This document shows, piece after piece, positions 43,452 to 52,357 of a DNA stretch of 64,000 bases. The stretch's first letter is position 1; each line of letters begins with the position of its first letter. Both the position numbers and the translations under genes were made by a program. The stretch comes from Candidatus Obscuribacterales bacterium (lineage in GTDB: Bacteria; Cyanobacteriota; Vampirovibrionia; Obscuribacterales; Obscuribacteraceae), in assembly GCA_019637435.1 (NCBI GenBank), contig JAHBVO010000002.1, positions 721,519 to 785,518 of the forward strand, in the 5' to 3' direction. The notes under the pieces were generated by a model. It ran no database searches. It saw only the letters and a program-made list of their open reading frames with translations, and was not told the origin of the DNA.

Positions 43452-44072
43452 TTAGTCCTGGATTCCGAGCAATGCCTGTTGCATAAGAATTAAACGCAGG
43501 TTGACGCCGCGCAGGTCGAAGCTGTCAGCATCGAAATCGCCACCTGCCCAGTCAAGCAGTTCCATTCCCTCATCACATGCGGGATCTTCAACTTTATCGA
43601 GAAAATCTTTGTAGCCGGGCGGACCGCCGACGTCTTCGGGCGGGCACGCGCGTCTGCCGCCGAGGCACGTCACAAATCCCTCGCCTTCACCCTCGTGTAC
43701 CTCCTCGACAACCACGTCGTGAAACCAATCATCGCCGTAGTCGTAGAGGTACACGAATGTGTCGCCGGCTTTCTCTGCAAGATCGCCTAGCGTGAAATTG
43801 CTTTCGTCACGGTATCTACTCGAATCCATGTTTGGATCTTCGGCACCATAGCTGATACCACCAGACTGGAACTCGTGAGTGTGTGTGTCCCACCAGCCCA
43901 TCGAAATTTGAAAGCACTCATGAACAAGTGCCAGCGGTGTCGATGTTTTAATGACGAGGCGTCTCCAGATTGGAAGCGGCGCGTTGCGCAACGTCACTTT
44001 CATTCGAAACATCGCATTATCTGATTTTTTCGCGTTCTTAGTTATTCGTCGCTTTGCTACTTTTCCAGCCAT
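43452..44072 (-). CDS. Plasmid pRiA4b ORF-3 family protein
   Basis: 206 residues. The family pattern is clear: FRMKVTLRNAPLPIWRRLVIKTSTPLALVHECFQISMGWWDTHTHEF near the start, YDYGDDWFHDVVVEE in the middle, and CLGGRRACPPEDVGGPPGYKDFLD near the end. This family (also called IS1096 TnpR-like) is widespread and uncharacterised; it is not evidence of a transposon, and no transposase or inverted repeats are nearby. The stop is eight bases from the convergent neighbour's stop, so the genes end almost against each other. The TPR-like gene lies 34 bases upstream on the same strand, and the two may be an operon. Confidence 0.88.
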   Translation of the reverse strand: MAGKVAKRRITKNAKKSDNAMFRMKVTLRNAPLPIWRRLVIKTSTPLALVHECFQISMGWWDTHTHEFQSGGISYGAEDPNMDSSRYRDESNFTLGDLAEKAGDTFVYLYDYGDDWFHDVVVEEVHEGEGEGFVTCLGGRRACPPEDVGGPPGYKDFLDKVEDPACDEGMELLDWAGGDFDADSFDLRGVNLRLILMQQALLGIQD

Positions 44073-44106
44073 GGCCGCTACTCCCGATTTCAGTCACGCG
44101 CGTATC

Positions 44107-45645
44107 TTAATGATCGTGATCGCATTCGTCGTCACAATCACCCTCTTCGTACCGCTCGTCCGCAAACTCGTCGATTGCGTAAATCCGCTCGGCGACAGCT
44201 TTTTCTTCGTCAAGACGTTCTTGCATGCGCAAGCTCATGCGGAGCAGCTGTAACGCGTCAATCATGTCGAGGTGATTCGATGAGCTTGTTTGTTCGACAA
44301 TCTCAGCGATTCTTTTCGCATTTGACTCGAGTGCCGTCCAATCTTCATTCTGTATAGCCAGCGATCCTATGATGGATAGGGCAATCTGCTCAACATGGGT
44401 TGAGGCTCTGGAAGGATTCTTTTCCAGATATTCCAGGGCTTTCTTCGCGGATGACTCGATCAGTTTTTCCTGCCCAGGTATCTCGCTCAAGAGTACAGAA
44501 AGATCTGCGTATGAATTCGCAAGCGCTTCGGGTTTCGCCGTTTTCTCTTGCTCTTTCAGCCATTCGGCGCGTTTCTCCAACTCTGTGGCGACCATATTTC
44601 CTTCAAGTGCTTCATCGACTCTAGCCACCGTAGCAATGATCTCTTCGAACATCGCACCACCATCGTTGAGTCTGTTCGCATCACGCAGAACCTTTGCGAA
44701 CGACTTTCTCGCCTCTTTAAAGTCTTCGCGTTCAAGATGAGAACCGAGAATTTCAAGCTCCGACTCTATGCGTTTAACCTTAGCTTCGTCTACGGTTTCT
44801 TCTTCTCCAACGCGCGCGAGACCATCATCACGCCAGTCTTTTAACCAGGTCAACGCGCCTTCTGTCGAGCGCCATGCTTCGCCGGTCACTCTCACATATC
44901 GGTCTAAGAAGTATCCTTCGATATCGATATCCTCGGCGGATCCCTCGTCGCCATGTTCTAATGCTTCGAACATGGTGCTGAATGCGGTATCAGCGAAGTG
45001 TTCCAACATTTCATCATCAAAACCGAATGCAGCGGCCGCTGCGCCTCGTGAGTAGTTGCAATCGCCCTGCTCGATAAACTTCAACAGCGCATTGGCATAA
45101 TGCCATTCGAGTGTCGGAACGGATTCGCCATTCAAAATTTCTCTGGCTTTCTCGATTTGTTTTTCGCAGAGCAAATAGGTCATCAGGCTGAAACGAATCG
45201 CGTCTGTAAAATACTGTCCGACCTGCAGTTCCTCGATATCTGTTTCATTCAAAACTGCGATAGCCTCTTCTCTCTTTCCTTCGCTCCAGAGAAGTTCGGA
45301 CAACTCAATTGAAGCCAGGGCAAAAATCAGAGCTGATGCGGCGTGGTCATCAGCGTTTTTCGAGACCTCGACCGCCTTCTTGTAGTGCTCTAATTTCTGT
45401 TCTGTATTGGCGTAATTGCGAGCAAGAATCAGCTGAGCGAAACCGCTTTGGTCCTCGCCTGCAATGCTCTGAGCGGCCTTGATTCGTTCTGCAGGGCTCG
45501 TTGGATGAAAGGCGTCGCGAAGTTTTTCAATGACGCTATCATCGAGATCTTCCATCAAATCATCGAAAATTTCGTGCATCATGAACAACAAATACGGTTG
45601 CTGTTTGATTTCAGTGTTCTCTTGAGTAATAACCGAAGTCGACAT
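44107..45645 (-). CDS. TPR-like repeat protein with acidic His/Cys tail
   Basis: 512 residues, soluble and mainly helical, with tetratricopeptide-like units (FAQLILARNYANTEQKLEHYKKAVEVSKNADDHAAS, ELSELLWSEGKREEAIAVLNE). The C-terminus DDECDHDH suggests a metal-binding tail, as in some SEC-C-like or metallochaperone proteins, but this is only a composition argument. No catalytic motif. It precedes the pRiA4b ORF-3 family gene by 34 bases on the same strand. A 400-base intergenic region lies upstream, including a strong hairpin. Confidence 0.65.
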   Translation of the reverse strand: MSTSVITQENTEIKQQPYLLFMMHEIFDDLMEDLDDSVIEKLRDAFHPTSPAERIKAAQSIAGEDQSGFAQLILARNYANTEQKLEHYKKAVEVSKNADDHAASALIFALASIELSELLWSEGKREEAIAVLNETDIEELQVGQYFTDAIRFSLMTYLLCEKQIEKAREILNGESVPTLEWHYANALLKFIEQGDCNYSRGAAAAAFGFDDEMLEHFADTAFSTMFEALEHGDEGSAEDIDIEGYFLDRYVRVTGEAWRSTEGALTWLKDWRDDGLARVGEEETVDEAKVKRIESELEILGSHLEREDFKEARKSFAKVLRDANRLNDGGAMFEEIIATVARVDEALEGNMVATELEKRAEWLKEQEKTAKPEALANSYADLSVLLSEIPGQEKLIESSAKKALEYLEKNPSRASTHVEQIALSIIGSLAIQNEDWTALESNAKRIAEIVEQTSSSNHLDMIDALQLLRMSLRMQERLDEEKAVAERIYAIDEFADERYEEGDCDDECDHDH

Positions 45646-46091
45646 AAGTTTCTCCTGAGTCGTCTCCGACCCGCGCTCGCTGAGTAATCTTGCGCTATGA
45701 TACCGCGCGGGGACTCTGTTTTACGGCTTCTTTAAGCGGTTAAATGGAAAATGGTTTCATACCGATTAATTGCAGGTTTCCATGTCTGGTGTCTGAACGG
45801 TGAGAAAGGCGGCTCTTTCGCCGTTTCTACTACCGTTCGTTGCCTATCTGGATTCGTTGCAGACGCTGCAATTCTTAAGGATGTGTTACCGCAGTAAGGG
45901 ATGCCAAGAGGTTAGCTATAATGGCTACATCGTCATCCAGTCAGCGGTATTCCTGCGTCTAAGATGTTCCCTCCACTCAATATCTTCCGTCCGTTTTGTG
46001 CAGTGTGTTTTGCCTGATCTCGCGGTCTGCGCACACTCTCTTATTTACGTTCCTGCGCGTACAACTCGCGCTAATTTCCTGAATCAAACCG
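45646..46091. other. Divergent intergenic region with strong hairpin
   Basis: 446 bases without a supported gene between the TPR-like gene (minus) and the RDD gene (plus). It holds a long hairpin (45795-45838), and TATAAT at 45917-45922 without a good -35 box, 170 bases before the RDD start. A 99-codon reading at 45800-46099 spans the hairpin, has no family features and is rejected. Confidence 0.5.
45795..45838. other. Long perfect-armed hairpin in intergenic region
   Basis: GAACGGT/ACCGTTC (7 bp), AGAAA/TTTCT (5 bp) and GGCG/CGCC (4 bp) stack with small bulges around a 7-nt loop. Sixteen base pairs in 44 bases, with no T run on either side. It could be a small RNA, a stabilising 5' element or a repeat-type sequence; no second copy was seen in the window. 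Confidence 0.4.
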
Positions 46092-47351
46092 ATGGCTAAC
46101 GAGTTTACTAACTCACCGTCCGACAAAATGGCTAATCAACCGGAACCGGCAAATTCATCTGCACTGAATATGGTGTCAAGGCGTTTTCTTGCGGGTTTAA
46201 GCGATGGTATTATAATTGGTGCTATTAGTGCCGTTACCGTCAGTCTTCAGTTACTTGCGGCTATCCGCCATGTCGAGATAGTACCGTTAGCCTGCGCGGC
46301 ATTAGCTGCCTTTTGTATTGCGTTTTGCGAGTCGCTTACGGGTTTCGGCGGTATCATCTATCTTATCGGTCTTCTTCTATTCGGGCTTAATTTTGGGCCC
46401 AGTGAGGCGTACTTCTGTTACTTGATGTTTGTTGCATTCGCACTGCCGCTCAATTGGTTGTATCACTTGATTTTCGAATATTCGGCGAGCCGCGCGACCC
46501 CTGGTAAACGTTTGTTCGGTCTGCAGCTTTGTGACAGAAGTTTCGAACGACCTCGATGGTCATCTCTTACCAAAAGGCATTCTCTCAGGGCTGTTTCAGC
46601 GTTGACGATGTTCTTTCCGATTGTCCACTGTCTGCTTGGAAGCCGTCATCAATTGATTCACGATCGGTTGAGTGGAGTATATGTTGTAAAAACGTCGGAC
46701 CTGGAAGCGAATCATCTATCGGTTCTATCCAGCAAAAGCGAGGGACCACCTCAAGCGGTTTGTGCCAACCTCTGGAGGCGAATTCCAGCGGCGATGCTTG
46801 ACCTCATATTCTTTGATTCGTTGGCTTCGATAACAACAGTGGGAACCGTGATGCTGGGCGCGCACATGCTTTCCGCTCCAGAGAGTCAAGTGGTAGCAGT
46901 CATTACCTTGTTTCTACTGGTCGGCGTTTGTTCCGTGTTTTCAGTGGTGCTTCCAATGCTTATCATGGCGACATTAGAGTCGAGCTCCTTGCAGTCAACG
47001 CCCGGAAAACTTGCCCTGGGCCTGGTGGTGACGGACGCCTCCGGTCGTAAAATCAGTTTTGCAGAAGCGCTATCGAAGCAGGTTGTACAAGCTTTTCTCT
47101 ACGTCAGCCTTATTCCTGTTGTTTTAGTCGCATCGTCCGCCGCCGCGCTTTTGAACGCTGCGGACCCAAATAGTGAAATCGCAATCTATGTGTCTGCTTT
47201 GATTTTAGTCTCATTCTATGTGTTATATGGTTTGGCCGTTTGCGCAACGTTTTTCAAAAAGAAGCAGAGTCTTCTTGATTATTTGTGCGGGCGGCATGTG
47301 CTCGTCGAGCATAAGCTGCATTCTGGTAATTTGATTGAGGTCGTCAAATGA
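46092..47351 (+). CDS. Membrane protein with two RDD domains
   Basis: 419 residues. Two RDD units follow each other: the first (about 25-195) with RRFLAGLSDGIIIGA, RATPGKRLFGLQLCDRS and DRLSGVYVV; the second (about 225-405) with LWRRIPAAMLDLIFFDS, STPGKLALGLVVTDASGRK and LLDYLCGRHVLVEH. Each has about three membrane segments. RDD proteins are integral membrane proteins; some take part in ion antiport but most are uncharacterised. The double-domain form is uncommon. The stop overlaps the next ATG by four bases (ATGA), so it is translationally coupled to a WG-repeat protein, probably as a membrane partner. Confidence 0.85.
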   Translation: MANEFTNSPSDKMANQPEPANSSALNMVSRRFLAGLSDGIIIGAISAVTVSLQLLAAIRHVEIVPLACAALAAFCIAFCESLTGFGGIIYLIGLLLFGLNFGPSEAYFCYLMFVAFALPLNWLYHLIFEYSASRATPGKRLFGLQLCDRSFERPRWSSLTKRHSLRAVSALTMFFPIVHCLLGSRHQLIHDRLSGVYVVKTSDLEANHLSVLSSKSEGPPQAVCANLWRRIPAAMLDLIFFDSLASITTVGTVMLGAHMLSAPESQVVAVITLFLLVGVCSVFSVVLPMLIMATLESSSLQSTPGKLALGLVVTDASGRKISFAEALSKQVVQAFLYVSLIPVVLVASSAAALLNAADPNSEIAIYVSALILVSFYVLYGLAVCATFFKKKQSLLDYLCGRHVLVEHKLHSGNLIEVVK

Positions 47352-48418
47352 GGAAACGCATCTGTTCAATTCTCGTAGTTTTCGGTGCGGCTGTTTGCAG
47401 CTTATTGCTGCTTGAGTTTGCCAAGACTGACGCCTATTTCAAACTGCTGTCCGTGCAGCTTATTGCGGAATATCCGGACACTAAACTGCCGCGCCTGCTA
47501 CCTCTCTTTAGAGAGGCGCCTCACAAATACGGTTTCATTGATAAGAACGGCACCTTAAGGGTCCCTGCCTCATTCGATGACGCCAGTGATTTTCACGAAG
47601 GATTGGCAGCCATTCGAATCGGCAAGCGCTGGGGCTATGTCACCACAAATGGTGTCATGGTGATTCAACCGCAATTTCATCGTGCCAGAGATTTTTCGCA
47701 CGGTCTGGCGGCCGTGAAGAAAGGAAACTTTTGGGGCTACATAAATAAAGTTGGGACATTCGTTATTCAGCCACAGTTCTTAGTGGCGGAAGATTTTCGC
47801 GAGAACAGCGCTACTGTTTCAGATTACGTAAACTATGGGCTCGTCGGTCGAAAGGGCGAGATTCTGCTTCCAATTTCTGCTTCGAAACTCGGCGACTTCT
47901 CTTCCGGTATCGCGCGGGTCAAAATTAAGGAGAAGTATGGTTTCCTGAGAGAAAATGGAACATGGCTCCAGAAACCGATTTACGCAGATGCTGGTGAATT
48001 CAGCGAGGGGCTCGCTGCATTCGAGAAGGAGGGACTCTGGGGTTATTTGGACGATAGCGGTTCTGTGGTTATAGCGCCGAGATTTAAGCATGCTGCTACG
48101 TTCTTTGAAGGGCTTGCAGCTGTGAAAGGAGATAACGGACGATCCGGGTTAATCGACAGCAAGGGAAATTGGGTTGTGAAGCCGACCTTCGACGGTTTAG
48201 CAAGAATGACAAAACCGCGTTGGAATCAGCCTGTACCAATTTCGGCGAATGGTTTGACCCCTTTCGTTGAGCACATGAAGGGCTGGGGCTTTGCGTCAAA
48301 CGAAACAGGCGAGCCCGTTATCGAGCCGCAATTCATGGAGGTCAATCCATTCTCAGAGGGGCTTGCTTGCGTTGCCATTAAGGAGAAAATCAAGTCACCG
48401 TATAGAATCGCCAGGTAG
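47348..48418 (+). CDS. WG-repeat (KWG) exported protein
   Basis: 356 residues. The N-terminal hydrophobic signal or anchor (ICSILVVFGAAVCSLLLLEFA) has no clear lipobox. About eight WG repeats follow (YGFIDKNGTLRVPASF, WGYVTTNGVMVIQPQF, WGYINKVGTFVIQPQF, ..., WGYLDDSGSVVIAPRF, SGLIDSKGNWVVKPTF), two with the Trp replaced by Tyr and the second-last degenerate. It is coupled by a four-base overlap to the double-RDD gene, so the pair probably forms a membrane complex with an extracytoplasmic WG domain. It is a paralogue in type, but not close in sequence, of the 18272 lipoprotein. Confidence 0.85.
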   Translation: MRKRICSILVVFGAAVCSLLLLEFAKTDAYFKLLSVQLIAEYPDTKLPRLLPLFREAPHKYGFIDKNGTLRVPASFDDASDFHEGLAAIRIGKRWGYVTTNGVMVIQPQFHRARDFSHGLAAVKKGNFWGYINKVGTFVIQPQFLVAEDFRENSATVSDYVNYGLVGRKGEILLPISASKLGDFSSGIARVKIKEKYGFLRENGTWLQKPIYADAGEFSEGLAAFEKEGLWGYLDDSGSVVIAPRFKHAATFFEGLAAVKGDNGRSGLIDSKGNWVVKPTFDGLARMTKPRWNQPVPISANGLTPFVEHMKGWGFASNETGEPVIEPQFMEVNPFSEGLACVAIKEKIKSPYRIAR

Positions 48419-48543
48419 GTTCCCTCATTGCAGTAGTTCGAATTCGCGCAAATGCTCTCACAGTTTGCTTTTAGTGCTATTCTTGTCTAACTATCGAATC
48501 CCTTAATCCGTCATAGTCTCTTGACGAGTCTCTTCACAGTTTC

Positions 48544-50235
48544 ATGAAGTTTCTAACTTCTCAAATCCTGAGTCTAGTGCGCGACCGTTCCAGTCGCGTA
48601 AAACTTAGAATACTTATTCGTTTTTTGATTGTTTTGGTGATTCTTGTCACCGTATATAGCGTCATGTTCCACTTCATCATGGAGTACGAAGGACGGCGCT
48701 ATTCGTGGATTACTTGTATCTACTGGACGCTTACCGTGATGTCGACGCTAGGGTTCGGCGACATCACGTTCCACTCGGATCTCGGTAAGGTTTTCTCCTT
48801 GATAGTGTTGATGAGCGGAATTGTGTTCCTCTTGATTCTCTTGCCATTTACCTTCATTGAATTTTTCTACGCACCATGGATGAAGGCGCATAATGAGGCA
48901 CGCGCGCCGACCTCTCTTCCCGAAGGCACCACCGGTCACGTCATAATAACGAATTTCGATGGTGTCACTCGTACGCTCATAGGCAAACTAAAGCAGTACA
49001 GTCAGCCCTATGTGTTGCTCGTTCCGGATTTGACAGAAGCTCTGAATCTGCATGATCAGGGCTATCGAGTCATGCTCGCCGATCTGGATACGCCAAAATC
49101 ATACCAACGCGCGTTGGCTGATGATGCGCTGATGGTTGTCGCGACTGCGAGCGATCAACTCAATGCGAACATAGCGTCAACTGTTCGTGAAATTTCTGAC
49201 AATGTTCCAATTGTTGCGACTGCAAACGCTCCTGCATCATTAGACATACTCGAGCTCGCGGGCTGCACGCAGGTACTTGAGCTTTGCGAGATGATGGGGC
49301 GTGGATTGGCTCGAAGAGTTTTTGATGGAAAGAGACTGGCGCATCCGATTGGACGTTTTGGTGAATTAGTGATCGCGGAAGCTATGGTGCGCGATACGAG
49401 CCTTGTTGGAAAAACACTCCGCGAAAGTTGTTTGCGAAAAGACACGGGTCTGAATGTTTTGGGTAGCTGGCAGCGCGGTTTTTTTGAAACTGTATCGCCG
49501 GATATGCTGATTACCGACAAAACAATTTTGGTTGTGGCCGGTTCTGAACAGCAGCTCGATTCATATAATCGACTTTATCAAAGCGAGCAGGCGATGGATG
49601 CACCAATAGTGGTAATTGGTGGTGGGCGCGTGGGGAGGGCGACCACGCGAGCGCTCGCTGATCGTGGTCTCGATTATTGCATCGTTGAGAAACGACCGGA
49701 GCTGATTAAAGACCCAGCTAAGTATGTTCTCGGTGATGGGGCCAACTTCGACGTTCTCGATCAGGCGGGGATTATGAAGGCGCCTGTCGTTATAATCACC
49801 ACCAGTGATGACGACATGAACATTTATCTTACGATTTACTGTCGCCAGTTGCGTCCGGATGTCGAGATTCTGTGTCGTTCTAACCTTGAACGAAACGTAG
49901 CGACTCTACATCGTGTAGGCGCGGATTTCGTTTTGTCATATGCCTCCATTGGCGCAAACACGATGATCAATTTATTAGGTCGTATGAACATTTTGATGAT
50001 GACCGAAGGTTTGGATATCTTCCAAGTTGACATGCCGCCTAAGTTCATCGGTAAGAGTGTGACCGAGTGCGATATTCAGAGGAAAACCGGTTGTACTGTG
50101 GTGGCACTGCATATGGAAGATCAGAAACAGGTGATGCTTGATCCGAATCTTCCTCTGCCTAAAGATGGGCGACTGATCTTGATTGGCTCGCCAGAGGCAG
50201 AGCAGCGATTTTTAACAACTTATGGTTGCCGGTAG
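48544..50235 (+). CDS. Potassium channel with two RCK (TrkA-N) domains
   Basis: 563 residues. Two membrane segments (LIRFLIVLVILVTVYSVMF; VFSLIVLMSGIVFLLILLPF) flank a pore helix and selectivity filter TVMSTLGFGDIT (TLGFGD in place of TVGYGD). The cytoplasmic part has two Rossmann-type RCK domains, first GHVIITNFDG..., then PIVVIGGGRVGRATTRALADRGLDY, with TrkA-C regions between and after (MLITDKTILVVAGSEQQL; QVMLDPNLPLPKDGRLILIGS). It is like MthK/GsuK-type 2TM channels with tandem RCK modules sensing ions or nucleotides. The filter variant may change selectivity. It precedes the orthocaspase gene by 75 bases. Confidence 0.9.
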   Translation: MKFLTSQILSLVRDRSSRVKLRILIRFLIVLVILVTVYSVMFHFIMEYEGRRYSWITCIYWTLTVMSTLGFGDITFHSDLGKVFSLIVLMSGIVFLLILLPFTFIEFFYAPWMKAHNEARAPTSLPEGTTGHVIITNFDGVTRTLIGKLKQYSQPYVLLVPDLTEALNLHDQGYRVMLADLDTPKSYQRALADDALMVVATASDQLNANIASTVREISDNVPIVATANAPASLDILELAGCTQVLELCEMMGRGLARRVFDGKRLAHPIGRFGELVIAEAMVRDTSLVGKTLRESCLRKDTGLNVLGSWQRGFFETVSPDMLITDKTILVVAGSEQQLDSYNRLYQSEQAMDAPIVVIGGGRVGRATTRALADRGLDYCIVEKRPELIKDPAKYVLGDGANFDVLDQAGIMKAPVVIITTSDDDMNIYLTIYCRQLRPDVEILCRSNLERNVATLHRVGADFVLSYASIGANTMINLLGRMNILMMTEGLDIFQVDMPPKFIGKSVTECDIQRKTGCTVVALHMEDQKQVMLDPNLPLPKDGRLILIGSPEAEQRFLTTYGCR

Positions 50236-50310
50236 TGGCTGCCGGCTTGATAGACGTTTGAGAATTTAGTTTCGAGATGCGAAACTGTTTTTATGAGTTT
50301 GAGGAATCCC

Positions 50311-52311
50311 ATGAAAAAGTTGTTTTTTGTTTCGATCTGCATGAGCTTAATCGGTGCGTATGCCGCCGCCGCTGTTGCTGCCGATGAAATCGGCTCTGGA
50401 AAGGGGCTTTATCGCGATCGTCCTTCGCAAGCTACCGATTCGAACCTGTCGCTATCCAGAGAGGCGGCGCAAGCCAGGCTAGACGAGAACGCTAGCAAGT
50501 CGTTGGAGTTGTCGACGCAGTTCGCAACTCTTGTTCAGAAACATTTAGAGCTTGCCGGCAAATACGACGTCGATGCTTTTCGGAAAAACGATGACGAACT
50601 CGCGACATTGTTCGAGAAAATGGATGCGAATTATCTTGAGTCGCGCATGTTGTACAGCCATCTTGGACTCTCTGAGGAACCGCTGGCCGTCGACAAGAAG
50701 AGTATTCAGGACTCGAAGATGTTTATGTACAAGAGTTCTGCGATCTTCAATTTGTGTTTCGGTCGCCCTATGAATTCCGCTCAATTGAGCCGGCTTTCGC
50801 TAAATCTAAGCGAGCATGCAACCGGTAAGAAGGAGTTCGAGCCAGATGTTCTTTATTACTTGGGCGCTGCATTATGTTGGGCCGGCGATTATAAAAATGC
50901 CGAGAGTCAGCTGAGGAGCGCAATCACTATAGGGAAGGGAAGACCGTTTACTCAGCTGAAGGCGGGCGAGGCTGTAAATGTTGGGGGACAGAATCCATTT
51001 GCGGCGCAACAGCTTGCGACTGTTTTGTTGGCTGAGAATGAGACGGGCAAAGCAATCGACCTGTTGAGGCAAACCCGTGCAACTGCTCCGAGTGATGAAA
51101 TTCGCGGTAACGCTGACGCACTGCTGGCGGTGGCATCATCATTGGACGCCAACCAGAATTCGCGAAACGTCGTGCGAGAATCCGTCGCCAATGCGAAGAG
51201 AGAGTTAAGTCAGCGTCAGAGTCAAACACTTCCTGCGATAGCTACGGAGTCGCTTGGTATTGCTAGCGCAGTTGAAGGTAATTACGCCGAAGCTGACAAA
51301 CTGCTGTCCGAGGCAATTCCGAAGTTGCAAGATTCGCCGATCAAGTTGGGAAATCGTCTGGAAGCTGCGCAAGCGTCCTTGTGGCGCGCTTATTGTCGTG
51401 ATCGATTGGGAAACAAAACTGGTTGCGATCAGGACCTCAAGTATGCGATGTCGTTCGTGGATGATGCACCGCATCTGGTTACGGTTTCGAAAATGTTAAA
51501 TAAGGTTTTTGGCAAAGAGTTGTTCAAGCCTGTTGCCAAAAATCCTTCGCAGAAGTGGGCCATCGTAGTTGGTCTGAGCGATTTTGCCGATCCAAAAATT
51601 CCAAAGCTTAAGTATCCAAAGAAGGATGCTGAAGATGTGGCGAAGTTCCTCATAGAGCATGCCGGTTTTCAGTCCGATCATATTCGCACGCTCACGAATG
51701 ATGGAGCGACCAGAGACGAATTCATAAACAGCATAGCCGGAGATTGGCTGCCTTCTGTGACGAAACCAGACGACGTCGTCTTCATCTTCGTCTCGTCTCA
51801 TGGTACGCCAGCCTATGAAGACGTTGGTGCAATGAACTCCGTCGTGACATACGATACGAAGATGGATCAGCTATTCTCGACGTCGATTCCGATGCAAAAC
51901 ATAGTTCGTTTGCTAAGTTCAAAACTAAGCAAGCGGCACGTATTTGTGGTGCTCGATACGTGTTATGCCGGCGGTCTGGGCGTGCCGGTTTCTAACGATC
52001 ATTCTGTCAACAGCATAGACCCGGAGTTTTTGTTGAGCTCAAATTACCAATTGCTGGTCAGTTCCAGCAGTGGAAACGAAAAGTCGTGGGAGTCCAAACG
52101 TTATCCAAACAGCGTGTTTACAAGGCAAATGATTGATGCGTTGACGGCCAATAAAAACTACGAGCGCTTCGAGTCGGTTTTCGATTTGATTCAGATGAGA
52201 GTTTCGGAGGAAGTGTCAGCCGACCACAAGGGAACCACACAGACTCCAAGCTTTTCAGGACTGTGGCATGGCAGGGAGCTGGCAAAAGATTCCAGGGCGG
52301 CTCAGGAATAG
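50311..52311 (+). CDS. Exported caspase-fold (orthocaspase, peptidase C14) protein with TPR region
   Basis: 666 residues from ATG 50311 with GAGG six bases upstream; ATG 50293 is unlikely. A signal peptide (FFVSICMSLIGAYAAAAVAA, cleavage near 26) is followed by about 380 residues of TPR-like helices, then the caspase fold from about 415 (WAIVVGLSDFADPKIPKLKYPKKDA). The catalytic dyad is present: His497 in FIFVSSHGTP and Cys551 in VVLDTCYAGGL. Orthocaspases cleave after Arg or Lys, and in cyanobacteria are linked to stress and cell death. An export signal is unusual, since most act in the cytoplasm. Flanked by an RCK channel and a DUF3060 protein on the same strand. Confidence 0.9.
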   Translation: MKKLFFVSICMSLIGAYAAAAVAADEIGSGKGLYRDRPSQATDSNLSLSREAAQARLDENASKSLELSTQFATLVQKHLELAGKYDVDAFRKNDDELATLFEKMDANYLESRMLYSHLGLSEEPLAVDKKSIQDSKMFMYKSSAIFNLCFGRPMNSAQLSRLSLNLSEHATGKKEFEPDVLYYLGAALCWAGDYKNAESQLRSAITIGKGRPFTQLKAGEAVNVGGQNPFAAQQLATVLLAENETGKAIDLLRQTRATAPSDEIRGNADALLAVASSLDANQNSRNVVRESVANAKRELSQRQSQTLPAIATESLGIASAVEGNYAEADKLLSEAIPKLQDSPIKLGNRLEAAQASLWRAYCRDRLGNKTGCDQDLKYAMSFVDDAPHLVTVSKMLNKVFGKELFKPVAKNPSQKWAIVVGLSDFADPKIPKLKYPKKDAEDVAKFLIEHAGFQSDHIRTLTNDGATRDEFINSIAGDWLPSVTKPDDVVFIFVSSHGTPAYEDVGAMNSVVTYDTKMDQLFSTSIPMQNIVRLLSSKLSKRHVFVVLDTCYAGGLGVPVSNDHSVNSIDPEFLLSSNYQLLVSSSSGNEKSWESKRYPNSVFTRQMIDALTANKNYERFESVFDLIQMRVSEEVSADHKGTTQTPSFSGLWHGRELAKDSRAAQE

Positions 52312-52357
52312 TTCAGATATCTTGCGGTATAATTCCAGCGTTCGCTTGGAGGTTGCT

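Noticed and set aside
43452..44072. Possible transposon relic, since the family is also called IS1096 TnpR-like
   Set aside because: No transposase, terminal inverted repeats or target duplication nearby; the family is widespread as an ordinary gene.
45800..46099. 99-codon reading upstream of the RDD gene
   Set aside because: It spans a strong hairpin and has a Cys/Ser/Leu composition typical of chance frames; no family features.
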